Positions 8,280 to 15,540 of a DNA stretch of 18,134 nt are shown piece by piece. The first letter of the stretch is position 1; every line of letters starts with the position of its first letter. The notes under the pieces are model-generated. The model was not told the DNA's origin, ran no database searches, and saw only the letters and a program-made list of their open reading frames with translations. The position numbers and the translations under genes were made by a program. Source of the DNA: Planctomycetes bacterium UBA1146 (GTDB taxonomy: Bacteria > Planctomycetota > UBA8108 > UBA1146); the NCBI GenBank assembly GCA_002311345.1, contig DCAA01000031.1, positions 61,628-79,761 on the forward strand, in the 5' to 3' direction.

Positions 8280-9367
8280 TAGGGCTCGATGAGAACAGCT
8301 CCGCCAGGAAGCTCTCCCGGGAGCACGATCCATGCTGAATCATCGAACCGCACCGGCGTCACGACGTAGGTCTTGCCCTCCTGTGTCTTCACCAGCCACT
8401 GCTCCAGACGCTGTGACAGGTAGCGGCGGGGGATCCTCACTCCGCCGGAGCGGTCTGCGACTTCGAGTACCGTTCGGATCTCGATACCGCCGCCGGTTTC
8501 CGGAGGTTCCAGGATCATTTCTTCGGCAGGGATGCGAATTACAACCCTTCGACGTAGTGTCCGGGGATCCGGGATCGCTCCGACGAATGTGATGGTGCCG
8601 CGGAGTTCGGCGTCATCGGCAACCCGTTGCATCCGAAGTGGAGTCGTCGCCAACGATCTGATCTCATCTTCTGCCATCGGAATCTCGATCTCGAAAGCCG
8701 ACAGGTCGGCCAGTACCAGCAACGTCGTTCCGGGAGCGACACCCGCACCAGGTTCGACCAATCGCTGCTCCACACGCCAACCACCCGGAGCTTTGAGGAT
8801 CAAGCGTTCGATCCTTGCCTCGACCACGGAAACTTCGACTTCAGCGACCTTCACCGCAGACTCCGAATTCCGTTTCGTGGATCTCGCAACCTCCAGGGTC
8901 GTTCTCGCCAGTTGCTCATCGAGGGTGACCCGATCCAAATCACTCTCGGTAGCATTTCCCTCGCTATAGAGATCCTCGATGCGCTTCTTCTCTCGCAAAG
9001 CGATCTGTGCCGCTACTCGAGATTGCTCAACCAGCAATTGCGATTTCAGGTCTTCGTTTCGAGCCATATCGAGAGCGATCCTCGACCCCCTGAGCATTTG
9101 CTGTTCGACGCTGGAGTCGAAGTAGGCGACCGGAGTCATCTCATCGGGTCTTCCCGGCACCAGGTCCCCCTCATCGACGGTAATCTTCACGACACGCTGT
9201 GAAACATCGGAGTTAAGGGAGAGAGTGCGTACCGGCCGGGTGAATGCCGTGAACGACCGTTGAGCCACAACCGGATGATCGAATGGGCGCCATGTCTCGG
9301 AATCATCGAACCTTTCCGGCGAACCGAACAAGGCTATCGAGAGCATGAAGATATGCGGGTAAAACAA
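8279..9367 (-). CDS. RND periplasmic adaptor (membrane fusion protein, HlyD/AcrA type)
   Basis: About 362 residues. The N-terminus has a short hydrophobic stretch and no lipobox Cys. A lipoyl-like half (around 50-80) leads into a long charged helical hairpin (about 85-175, rich in Glu, Arg, Ala). The second lipoyl half follows (LILKAPGGWRVEQRLVEPGAGVAPG), then a beta-barrel region (EIEIPMAEDEI) and a membrane-proximal domain. This is the usual adaptor order, bridging the inner-membrane pump and an outer-membrane channel. The start is a TTG at 9367, six bases after GGAGG (9378-9374). A TTG at 9373 directly abuts that site, and the first ATG (9346) is too far away. It is translationally close to the pump gene, whose start is six bases beyond this gene's stop. 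Family is confident, start moderately so. Confidence 0.88.
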   Translation of the reverse strand: MFYPHIFMLSIALFGSPERFDDSETWRPFDHPVVAQRSFTAFTRPVRTLSLNSDVSQRVVKITVDEGDLVPGRPDEMTPVAYFDSSVEQQMLRGSRIALDMARNEDLKSQLLVEQSRVAAQIALREKKRIEDLYSEGNATESDLDRVTLDEQLARTTLEVARSTKRNSESAVKVAEVEVSVVEARIERLILKAPGGWRVEQRLVEPGAGVAPGTTLLVLADLSAFEIEIPMAEDEIRSLATTPLRMQRVADDAELRGTITFVGAIPDPRTLRRRVVIRIPAEEMILEPPETGGGIEIRTVLEVADRSGGVRIPRRYLSQRLEQWLVKTQEGKTYVVTPVRFDDSAWIVLPGELPGGAVLIEP

Positions 9368-9373
9368 GTTCAA

Positions 9374-9378
9374 CCTCC
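9374..9378 (-). promoter_or_regulatory. Shine-Dalgarno of the RND adaptor
   Basis: GGAGG on the minus strand at 9378-9374, six bases before TTG 9367. It argues for the TTG start over TTG 9373 and ATG 9346. The 161-base region between 9367 and the divergent start at 9529 must hold both promoters; I could not pick out convincing -10/-35 pairs for either. Confidence 0.55.
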
Positions 9379-9515
9379 ACGGGAGTCAGATCTAAGCCTG
9401 ATTCCAGGATCCTCGGATGTGGCAGCCCGTGCGGGTGAGAAGAGCGCCGAGCGTGCTGGATGCTCAGGATGGCTACCTGGAGAGCAGCCGTCAACGAGTC
9501 TCTTTCGGGCCCGAC

Positions 9516-9522
9516 AAAGGAG
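9516..9522 (+). promoter_or_regulatory. Shine-Dalgarno that decides the hydantoinase-B start
   Basis: AAAGGAG at 9516-9522 lies six bases before GTG 9529. The upstream in-frame ATG 9460 has no such site, and the 23 residues it would add do not look like the family N-terminus. Confidence 0.7.
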
Positions 9523-9528
9523 TTGACC

Positions 9529-11121
9529 GTGACCAATCATCGCCACGATCCTGTCGGACTCCGGGTGCTGGGCAATCTTCTCGATTCCGTGGCAGAGGAG
9601 ATGGGCACAGCACTGGAGCGTTCCGGTGTGTCGCCGAACATCAAAGAACGCCGTGATTACTCCTGCGCCATCTTCGATGCGAATACTGAACTGGTAGCTC
9701 AGGCTGCACACATGCCTGTGCACCTCGGCGCGATGCCGGCATCGGTCAACGCGGCAGCGCAGCACTGTCCGCTCGCCGATGGAGATATCGTCCTGCTCAA
9801 CGATCCCAGACTCGGAGGGTCTCACCTTCCTGACATCACATCGGTCCAGGCCTTTCGTGTCGACCCAACTGATGCCAGGCCGTTCGCGTATCTGGCCACT
9901 AGAGCTCATCACGCCGATGTCGGAGGAACGGTTCCAGGGTCGATGGGACTCACCACCTCGCTGGAAGAAGAAGGGGTCATCATCCCTCCGACCACCTGGG
10001 TGCGCGGCAATAATAGACTTCCGGAGGTGGAAGATGAGTTGCTCGGCCCGATGCGAGATCGTGGCGAGAGAATCGGCGACTTGCTTGCACAACGCGCCGC
10101 CCATGAAGTCGGGCAACGCGGTCTTCGACGTATCATCGAGCGGATCGGAACGAGGGCTCTTCAGGACGGCTTCGAACGCCTACAAGATGCAGCGGATCGA
10201 CATGTAAAAACCCTTCTCGACAAGATTCCCGATGGGATCTACCCGGCACAAGACACCCTCGACGACGACGGTTTCGGCACCCGGAAGTTAAAAATTTGCG
10301 TCTCGATAGAGATCGATGGAGATTCCGCTCATTTCGATTTCTCCGGCACCGCGCCGGCCTGCAAGGGGCCGCTGAACTGCAACGCCGCGGTGGTGTATGC
10401 CGCAGTGCAATATTTCATCCGATGCCTCGCCGGTGAGGATATTCCCTCCAGTGGCGGAACCTTGCGAAGCGTCTCCATCGAGATTCCCGAAGGGAGCCTG
10501 CTCGATCCGCCCGCCGGGAGCCCGGTTGCTGGAGGAAACGTAGAAACCTCTCAGCGACTTGTCGATGTTTTGCTTCTGGCGATGGCACCAGCCCTACCCG
10601 GAGTCATCCCTGCCCAGTCCCAGGGAACGATGAACAACCTCGTGATCGGAGATGCAAGCAGGGCCCATTACGAGACGATCGGCGGCGGCTGTGGCGGGGG
10701 GCCGGTTCGAGCGGGTGCCAGTGGGCTTCATGTCCACATGACGAACACACAGAACACCCCCATCGAGCGTCTGGAACATACACTTCCGGTTCGAATGACT
10801 CACTTCGGTTTACGCAGAGGTTCCGGTGGCGCAGGACTCCACCCGGGAGGTGATGGCATCATCCGTGAATTCGAACTGCTCGAACCGATGCAAATCTCGA
10901 TTCTTTCGGAACGTCGCGACCGCGGCCCCGGAGGACTCGCCGGTGGTCGTGACGGGATGACGGGTAACAACTTCAAGATCGACGGTGAAAGCCAGCAGGT
11001 TCTCGCGGCCAAATGGCAACAACAGGTCGAAGCCGGAACCAGGATCCGCATAGAGACCCCGGGCGGGGGGGGGTGGGGCAAAGTTGAAGATCTCGTTCCC
11101 CCTCATCGCAACGACGACTAG
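9529..11121 (+). CDS. hyuB: hydantoinase B / 5-oxoprolinase beta-subunit family protein (HyuB-like)
   Basis: 530 residues from GTG 9529, a usual length for HyuB. It shows the family signature in order: RRDYSCAIFD near the N-terminus, MPVHLGAMP, LLNDPRLGGSHLPD with D92, H99 and D102, and RAHHADVGG at 125-133 (H127, H128, D130). The glycine-rich GGGCGGGP and GLRRGSGGAGLHPGGDG segments follow, then a C-terminal TPGGGGWGK. Family members are one half of ATP-dependent amide-ring-opening enzymes (N-methylhydantoinase, 5-oxoprolinase) or acetone-type carboxylases, working with a HyuA ATPase subunit. No hyuA is visible here, so the substrate is undetermined. The NatA-like gene starts 29 bases after its stop. 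Nine consecutive G residues encode part of the C-terminal glycine motif. Family is confident, activity is not. Confidence 0.92.
   Translation: MTNHRHDPVGLRVLGNLLDSVAEEMGTALERSGVSPNIKERRDYSCAIFDANTELVAQAAHMPVHLGAMPASVNAAAQHCPLADGDIVLLNDPRLGGSHLPDITSVQAFRVDPTDARPFAYLATRAHHADVGGTVPGSMGLTTSLEEEGVIIPPTTWVRGNNRLPEVEDELLGPMRDRGERIGDLLAQRAAHEVGQRGLRRIIERIGTRALQDGFERLQDAADRHVKTLLDKIPDGIYPAQDTLDDDGFGTRKLKICVSIEIDGDSAHFDFSGTAPACKGPLNCNAAVVYAAVQYFIRCLAGEDIPSSGGTLRSVSIEIPEGSLLDPPAGSPVAGGNVETSQRLVDVLLLAMAPALPGVIPAQSQGTMNNLVIGDASRAHYETIGGGCGGGPVRAGASGLHVHMTNTQNTPIERLEHTLPVRMTHFGLRRGSGGAGLHPGGDGIIREFELLEPMQISILSERRDRGPGGLAGGRDGMTGNNFKIDGESQQVLAAKWQQQVEAGTRIRIETPGGGGWGKVEDLVPPHRNDD
11065..11073 (+). repeat. 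nine-G homopolymer inside hyuB-like gene
   Basis: Nine G residues encode Gly513-Gly515 of the conserved C-terminal TPGGGGWG motif. The frame is intact as given. This is a possible slippage or sequencing-error site. Confidence 0.8.
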
Positions 11122-11150
11122 TATATCGGACTGCCCCCGGAAGGATTCGG

Positions 11151-12083
11151 ATGTCAGACCCGATAGAATTACGCAATGTAACCAAAAACTTCGGAGATTT
11201 CCGCGCGGTCGATGATGTCTCCTTCACCGTTCCTGTAGGAACGGTTTGTGGTTTTCTCGGACCCAATGGTGCCGGCAAGACCACCTGCATTCGAATGATG
11301 CTCGACATCCTCCGGCCTACATCGGGATCGATCTCCATCCTTGGAACTCCACGGGCTCTCGATGTCCGGGAACGCATCGGCTATCTGCCCGAGGAGAAGG
11401 GGCTTTACAAGAAGATGACTGCAACAGCAGTGATCGCCTACTTCGCCATGCTCAAAGGGATCGCTCCGGCAGTCGCCAAGAAAACCGCCCGTGAACTACT
11501 GGAACGCTACGGACTCGGAGACTTCCAGAACCACAAGTGCGAAGCGCTCTCCAAGGGGATGGGGCAAAAAGTACAGGTACTTGCCTCTATCGCCCACGAT
11601 CCTGATCTGGTCATCCTCGACGAGCCTTTCAGTGGCCTCGACCCCGTCAACCAGGGGGTGATGGAAGAGGTGATCCGGGATATCCGAGCCAGGGGCAAAA
11701 CAGTGCTCTTCTCGACCCATGTCATGTCTCACGCCGAGAGAATCTGCGAGCGAATCATTGTCATCGCTGCAGGTCGCATCGTTTTCGATGGAAGTGTCGA
11801 GAGAGCGAAAGCGTTACTACCGACAATAGTGCGTGTTCGTGGAACCGGAGCCGAGGCCGCTCTTGCAGGCCTCACCGCGGTAACCGAGGCCCTCCCCTCC
11901 AGTGACGGCCGAGAAGGGGTCCTCGAACTGAGGCTCCGTGAAGGAGCAGACCCACAGGAACTGCTGAAGATTGCCTTCGAACAAGGTGTGGCGCTGGAGG
12001 TGTTCGAGGTGGTCGATCCGAACCTACACGAGGTTTTCGTCCATCTGGTCGGCGAAAAAGCCAGAGAGGCGGCCTTCCGATGA
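11151..12083 (+). CDS. natA: ABC transporter ATP-binding protein, NatA-like
   Basis: 310 residues from ATG 11151, preceded by GGAAGGA at 11139-11145. The nucleotide-binding domain is complete: Walker A GPNGAGKT (37-44, Lys43), a Q-loop-region YLPEEKGLY (78-86), signature LSKGMG (133-138), Walker B LVILDEP with D157 and E158, D-loop SGLD, and switch His190 (STH). PEEKGLY and the LSKGMGQKVQ signature are typical of the NatA sub-family of ABC-2 exporters. The C-terminal 80 or so residues, ending VDPNLHEVFVHLVG, match the small regulatory domain often found there. It powers the permease encoded immediately downstream, with which it overlaps by four bases (ATGA). The exported substrate is unknown; sodium export is known for the Bacillus pair but cannot be assumed here. 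Confidence 0.93.
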   Translation: MSDPIELRNVTKNFGDFRAVDDVSFTVPVGTVCGFLGPNGAGKTTCIRMMLDILRPTSGSISILGTPRALDVRERIGYLPEEKGLYKKMTATAVIAYFAMLKGIAPAVAKKTARELLERYGLGDFQNHKCEALSKGMGQKVQVLASIAHDPDLVILDEPFSGLDPVNQGVMEEVIRDIRARGKTVLFSTHVMSHAERICERIIVIAAGRIVFDGSVERAKALLPTIVRVRGTGAEAALAGLTAVTEALPSSDGREGVLELRLREGADPQELLKIAFEQGVALEVFEVVDPNLHEVFVHLVGEKAREAAFR

Positions 12084-13693
12084 TGCAGATCTACCGCGTC
12101 GCCATGCGGGAATACCTGGAAAACGTCAAGACCAAGGGATTCTGGATCGGCATTCTTCTCTTTCCGGGCATGGTGTGGATGCTGATCGAGTTGCCACAGT
12201 TCCTGGAAGAGCGGGGTATTCCTACCCGGCATGTGGTCATCATCGATCGCAGTGAGGACCTGGGAGAGATCGCTCGTCAGCGCATCACCTTGCTCAATCG
12301 CAAAAAAGTTCTGACCGCTCTGCAGACTCACATCTCCAAAGCCACTGCCGAACTGCGCGAGCAGATGATGGAAGACCAGGAGATCGATACGGGCCAACTG
12401 CTCGACCAGCTGGAACAGGGACTGGAACAACTGTCGCGATCTGATGTGGAGATCAATCCCTTCAGCCCCAATCAACTGGTCAAACTGGGGGATCTGATCC
12501 CCGAACAGATGCTGCTCAACGATGCCCAGTGGGCTCAATTCAAGAAACTCGCCCTCTCCCAGTTACCAGCAGATGCTCCTCCCTTCACCGAACCTGACCT
12601 TCGATTCCGCGAGGTGCCACTGATCGATGATATCTCCCTCCAGAACTCCAACGAGGAGATCGAGAAGCAACTGAAACCCTACCTTCGAGGAGACAAGCTC
12701 TACAAGAACGGCGACGAGGAGATCGAACTGTTTGCCATGGTCATCATCCCTGCAAACGCGCTCGATCCGGACCAGGATTTGCGGTTCTGGTCGTCGAACC
12801 TGGCCGACACCGACCTGCTCGACACCATTCTCGCCGCACTGAGCGAAGAAGCGCGTGAGCGAGAGTATTCCCGGCGCGGAATCGCATCGGATGTAGTCGC
12901 AGAGGTTGCTTCGCTCAGGGTCAGGTCGGTGAACTTCGACCCCAACAAGGGGGCAGGGGATGAGAAGGTCGGTATTCGCGACAAGATCCGCCAGTATGCC
13001 CCGATCGGCTTCGTCTACATGCTCTGGGTCGCCATTTTCTCGATTGCACAGATGCTTCTCAACAACACCATCGAGGAAAAATCCAATCGTATCATCGAGG
13101 TCCTCCTGTCCTCGCTATCGACTAACCAGTTGTTGATGGGGAAGGTGCTCGGTGTGGCAGCAGTCGGGGTGACGATGCAGTTAGCCTGGATCGGATCTCT
13201 GATCGGAATCCTGAACCTCAAGGCAGGGCCTTCTGCGACCTGGGTTGCCGATTTGATCGCAGCAGTGATCACTCCGGAACTACTGCTCGGATTCGTCTTT
13301 TATTTCCTCGCCGGTTACTTTTTCTACGCTTTCCTGTTCGCCGGGATCGGTAGTATCTGCAATACCATCAAGGAAGCGCAAAACTACATGGCCCCCTTGA
13401 TGCTGTTGATGATGGTGCCGCTAGCGACGATGACCTTCATCCCGAGTGAGCCAAATGGCACCATCGCCACGACTCTCTCCTGGATTCCCTTCTGGACCCC
13501 CTTTGTCATGATGAACCGGATGGCAGCAAGTCCCCCCGAGTTCGAGATTTACGGCACGGCCCTGGTCCTGCTCGTCTCTGTGGGTCTGGTCTTCCTGGTA
13601 TCGGCAAGAATATTCAGGATTGGAGTGTTGCGTACCGGACAACCACCAAAACTACTCGAACTCCTCGGTTGGCTGAAATCCAGAACTCCTTGA
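12080..13693 (+). CDS. natB: ABC-2 transporter permease, NatB-like
   Basis: 537 residues; ATG 12080 overlaps the stop of the ATPase gene. One N-terminal membrane helix (about 20-39) precedes a large extracytoplasmic domain (about 45-300). The early part of that domain (63-118) is rich in Gln, Glu and Leu and is probably helical or coiled-coil. From about residue 305 there are several membrane helices. The conserved NNTIEEKSNRIIEVLLSSL segment, followed by GKVLG, is characteristic of NatB/ABC2_membrane_3 permeases. Together with the preceding NatA-like protein it forms a homodimer-based exporter in the cytoplasmic membrane. Its stop TGA overlaps a TTG that probably starts the next gene. Family is confident, substrate unknown. 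Confidence 0.92.
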   Translation: MMQIYRVAMREYLENVKTKGFWIGILLFPGMVWMLIELPQFLEERGIPTRHVVIIDRSEDLGEIARQRITLLNRKKVLTALQTHISKATAELREQMMEDQEIDTGQLLDQLEQGLEQLSRSDVEINPFSPNQLVKLGDLIPEQMLLNDAQWAQFKKLALSQLPADAPPFTEPDLRFREVPLIDDISLQNSNEEIEKQLKPYLRGDKLYKNGDEEIELFAMVIIPANALDPDQDLRFWSSNLADTDLLDTILAALSEEAREREYSRRGIASDVVAEVASLRVRSVNFDPNKGAGDEKVGIRDKIRQYAPIGFVYMLWVAIFSIAQMLLNNTIEEKSNRIIEVLLSSLSTNQLLMGKVLGVAAVGVTMQLAWIGSLIGILNLKAGPSATWVADLIAAVITPELLLGFVFYFLAGYFFYAFLFAGIGSICNTIKEAQNYMAPLMLLMMVPLATMTFIPSEPNGTIATTLSWIPFWTPFVMMNRMAASPPEFEIYGTALVLLVSVGLVFLVSARIFRIGVLRTGQPPKLLELLGWLKSRTP

Positions 13694-14085
13694 CCGCTAC
13701 GTCGAGTCACTATCGTTTCCTGTGGATTGGCCTCGGTTTCTTCTCCCTGGCTCTAGGGGTCATCGGCATTCCGCTGCCGCTTCTTCCGACCACTCCCTTC
13801 GTGATTCTCGCGGCCTACTTTTTTGCCAAAGGATCTCCGCGTTACCATCGATGGTTGCAATACCATAAATGGTTTGGACCGATGGTGCGCGAATGGGAAG
13901 ACCATGGCGCGATCAATCCCAGGGCAAAACTGATGGCGACGGTGATGATCGCCATCGCTATCTCGTTTCCTTTATTTGTATATAACGAACGAGTTCCAGA
14001 TGGCGCCAAGATCGCAACGGTCATATTGGCGACCACCGGGTGGCTGTATGTCATCACGAGACCGAATGGCCCTCAGGACCGGTAG
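13690..14085 (+). CDS. DUF454/YbaN-family small inner-membrane protein
   Basis: 131 residues if translation starts at TTG 13690, whose TTGA overlaps the permease stop. An in-frame TTG at 13669 would add seven residues, and neither has a strong Shine-Dalgarno sequence. It has the DUF454 signature: a hydrophobic first helix leading to PLLPTTPFVILAAYFFA, then SPRYHRWLQYHKWFGPMVREW and two further hydrophobic helices. The family resembles E. coli YbaN, whose function is not well defined. Its position directly after the NatA/NatB pair suggests co-expression but not a shared function. The 3' end overlaps the opposing dehydrogenase gene by 13 bases. The family is sure, the start less so. Confidence 0.88.
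   Translation: MTATSSHYRFLWIGLGFFSLALGVIGIPLPLLPTTPFVILAAYFFAKGSPRYHRWLQYHKWFGPMVREWEDHGAINPRAKLMATVMIAIAISFPLFVYNERVPDGAKIATVILATTGWLYVITRPNGPQDR
14073..14085. other. 13-base tail-to-tail overlap of DUF454 and dehydrogenase genes
   Basis: The DUF454 stop TAG ends at 14085 and the dehydrogenase stop ends at 14073. The last codons of both are shared on opposite strands, again leaving no intergenic terminator. Confidence 0.85.
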
Positions 14086-15143
14086 AGCCGACCATTTGCA
14101 GTCGATAGATACGCATCGAGCGGAATCTCTTCTTGCTTGATGAACCCCCGGGATGGCAAAGCCCCGCTGTTCACCATCTCCACGACCGCTGCAACGGAAC
14201 AGGCTGTAGTCCAGCTGATGGCACGCCACTCGATGTCACCGATCTCGAGCGGGCCAAACTCCCCGCCCCGCTCCTCGCGTCGCAACTCGCCATCGATCTG
14301 GCCTTCGACCGCAACGTGAGTGAAAACCACATCCTCGGAAACGGGCGGGCAGGCGGCGGTGAGAACCCGCGCAGTCTCTTCAATAGATACGAGCGTCTTT
14401 TGTTGTTCCTGGAGAAAGAACGATATCTTTTCGCAATGCCCCGGGTAGCGCATGGTCTTGTAATCGAGAGTTTCGACTTTTCCATCCCAGGTGTCGCACA
14501 TCGTGCCGAGTCCGCCTGAAGTGGTGAAGGCCTCCAGCTGAACACCGTTGATATCTATCGTTTCCAGTGCGTCGAGAGGGGGCACCAGAGCCCGCTTCCC
14601 GCTGGAAATCACCTCACAGTCGTTGAGATACTCGTTGATCACACCCACAGCAGACCAGGTGACGGAATACCCGAAATTGCCTTTCGGATTCCTGGGCAGC
14701 GCCCCGACGCGTAATTCGATGGAGCGAACGCTGTCGAACTGTCGCGCCAGATCACCACCGACGATCCCGATGTACCCCGGAGCCAGCCCGCACTGTGGTG
14801 CCAGCACGCTTTTTGCATCGGTGGCCATTTCCAGGATCGCGTTGGTCGTCGGAACATCCTCGGTCAAATCGAAGTAATGCACTCCCCGCTCGAAGGCCGC
14901 CCGAGCCACGGGAAGGTTGAAGTTATACGGCAGGCACGAAACAACTCCCTGGCACCCCTCCAGGGCATTGCCCAGGGCGGCAGAGTCGGAGATATCGAAC
15001 ACCTCGCTGGGAAACGAGAGCGCCTCTACCGGACGCGCGTCTGCGCCGGAGACCTCGAAGCCAGATCTCTGCAATAGCGTCGCGACCAGGCTTCCTACGT
15101 TGCCCAGGCCGACCACCAGTACCTTTTCGATGGCGTTGCTCAT
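14073..15143 (-). CDS. saccharopine dehydrogenase / L-lysine 6-dehydrogenase-like NAD(P) oxidoreductase
   Basis: 356 residues from ATG 15143, preceded by AAAGGAAGG. The N-terminal Rossmann fold shows VLVVGLGNVG (8-17, Gly12/Gly14/Gly17). Later motifs include APQCGLAPGYIGIVGGDL, LEAFTTSGGLGTM and LDYKTMRYPGHCEK, which closely recall lysine-6-dehydrogenases and other single-chain members of the saccharopine dehydrogenase family. Such enzymes oxidatively deaminate or cleave amino acids, for example L-lysine to the 6-semialdehyde (allysine), or act in reductive condensations such as carboxynorspermidine synthesis. The active partner substrate cannot be told from sequence. A candidate promoter and an upstream terminator hairpin suggest it is transcribed separately from the molybdenum-hydroxylase genes behind it. 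Family is confident, the lysine assignment moderate. Confidence 0.85.
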   Translation of the reverse strand: MSNAIEKVLVVGLGNVGSLVATLLQRSGFEVSGADARPVEALSFPSEVFDISDSAALGNALEGCQGVVSCLPYNFNLPVARAAFERGVHYFDLTEDVPTTNAILEMATDAKSVLAPQCGLAPGYIGIVGGDLARQFDSVRSIELRVGALPRNPKGNFGYSVTWSAVGVINEYLNDCEVISSGKRALVPPLDALETIDINGVQLEAFTTSGGLGTMCDTWDGKVETLDYKTMRYPGHCEKISFFLQEQQKTLVSIEETARVLTAACPPVSEDVVFTHVAVEGQIDGELRREERGGEFGPLEIGDIEWRAISWTTACSVAAVVEMVNSGALPSRGFIKQEEIPLDAYLSTANGRLYRS

Positions 15144-15192
15144 CCGGCCTTCCTTTCAGGACCGACAAGGGGTCCATCTGTCCGGGCAGGGC

Positions 15193-15220
15193 ATCCTATC
15201 TGCCCTCGAAATTGTGGCAA
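15193..15220 (-). promoter_or_regulatory. candidate sigma70-type promoter for the dehydrogenase gene, with an inverted repeat around the -10
   Basis: On the minus strand TTGCCA (15220-15215) is separated by 16 bases from TAGGAT (15198-15193). AGGGCA (15206-15201) and TGCCCT (15193-15188) form a 6-base inverted repeat flanking most of the -10 element, a placement that would suit an operator. The sequence match is moderate and there is no experimental support. Confidence 0.35.
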
Positions 15221-15239
15221 GCACAGCCAGATGGAACAA

Positions 15240-15272
15240 GCGGCCCGAACCGACGACTTCGTTCCGGACCGC
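15240..15272 (-). terminator. candidate terminator hairpin after the molybdenum-hydroxylase operon
   Basis: On the minus strand GCGGTCCGGAAC (15272-15261) can pair, with a bulge or mismatch, with GTTCGGGCCGC (15250-15240) around a ten-base loop. A weak T-rich stretch (TTGTTCC) follows. It lies 27 bases past the stop of the small Cys-rich gene. The short T-tract keeps confidence low. Confidence 0.4.
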
Positions 15273-15299
15273 TCTGTGCGGCAAATTTGCGGCTTTTGC

Positions 15300-15539
15300 T
15301 CAGGTCAGATCTGCTGGTGAAGGATAGCAACTACGACCAGGACGACACCCATCGGGGCTGACATCATCCCCGTCCGGGCCGTGATAAGCCATCGTCCGGA
15401 GGCAATGAAAAAACGCGGTATCGGCAGTAAATGCATCCTCGAATGCGCTCCTGCGATACTCCGTGTTGAGCACCATCGTCTTGGTTCTCAGACAGGGGCA
15501 GACATCCTCGGGTAGTAATTCAGGTTTCTGCATCGCCAT
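15300..15539 (-). CDS. 79-residue Cys-rich small protein at the end of the molybdenum-hydroxylase operon
   Basis: I do not recognise this protein. It starts at ATG 15539, one base after the YagS-type gene's stop. A strong AAGGAGGG (15552-15545) is placed six bases upstream of the ATG (counting from GGAGG), so translation is very likely real and coupled. It has five cysteines: C14 and C16 (CPC), C46, C65 and C71. The tetrapeptide CLRT occurs twice (16-19 and 46-49), and a GPDGDD segment precedes the last Cys pair. There is no signal peptide or membrane segment. The Cys pattern could bind a metal or an Fe-S cluster, or the protein could help assemble or donate electrons to the adjacent hydroxylase. 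These roles are inference from context only. A candidate terminator follows it. Confidence 0.72.
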   Translation of the reverse strand: MAMQKPELLPEDVCPCLRTKTMVLNTEYRRSAFEDAFTADTAFFHCLRTMAYHGPDGDDVSPDGCRPGRSCYPSPADLT

Positions 15540-15540
15540 C

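Noticed and set aside
9370..10116. 248-residue open frame on the minus strand
   Set aside because: Antisense to the hydantoinase-B-like gene; its sequence is Arg/His/Ser-rich and typical of a shadow frame.
15281..15296. Short palindrome GCAAATTTGC with near-symmetric flanks, after the small Cys-rich gene
   Set aside because: Only 10 bases are truly symmetric and no other copy was seen, so it is not listed as a regulatory site.
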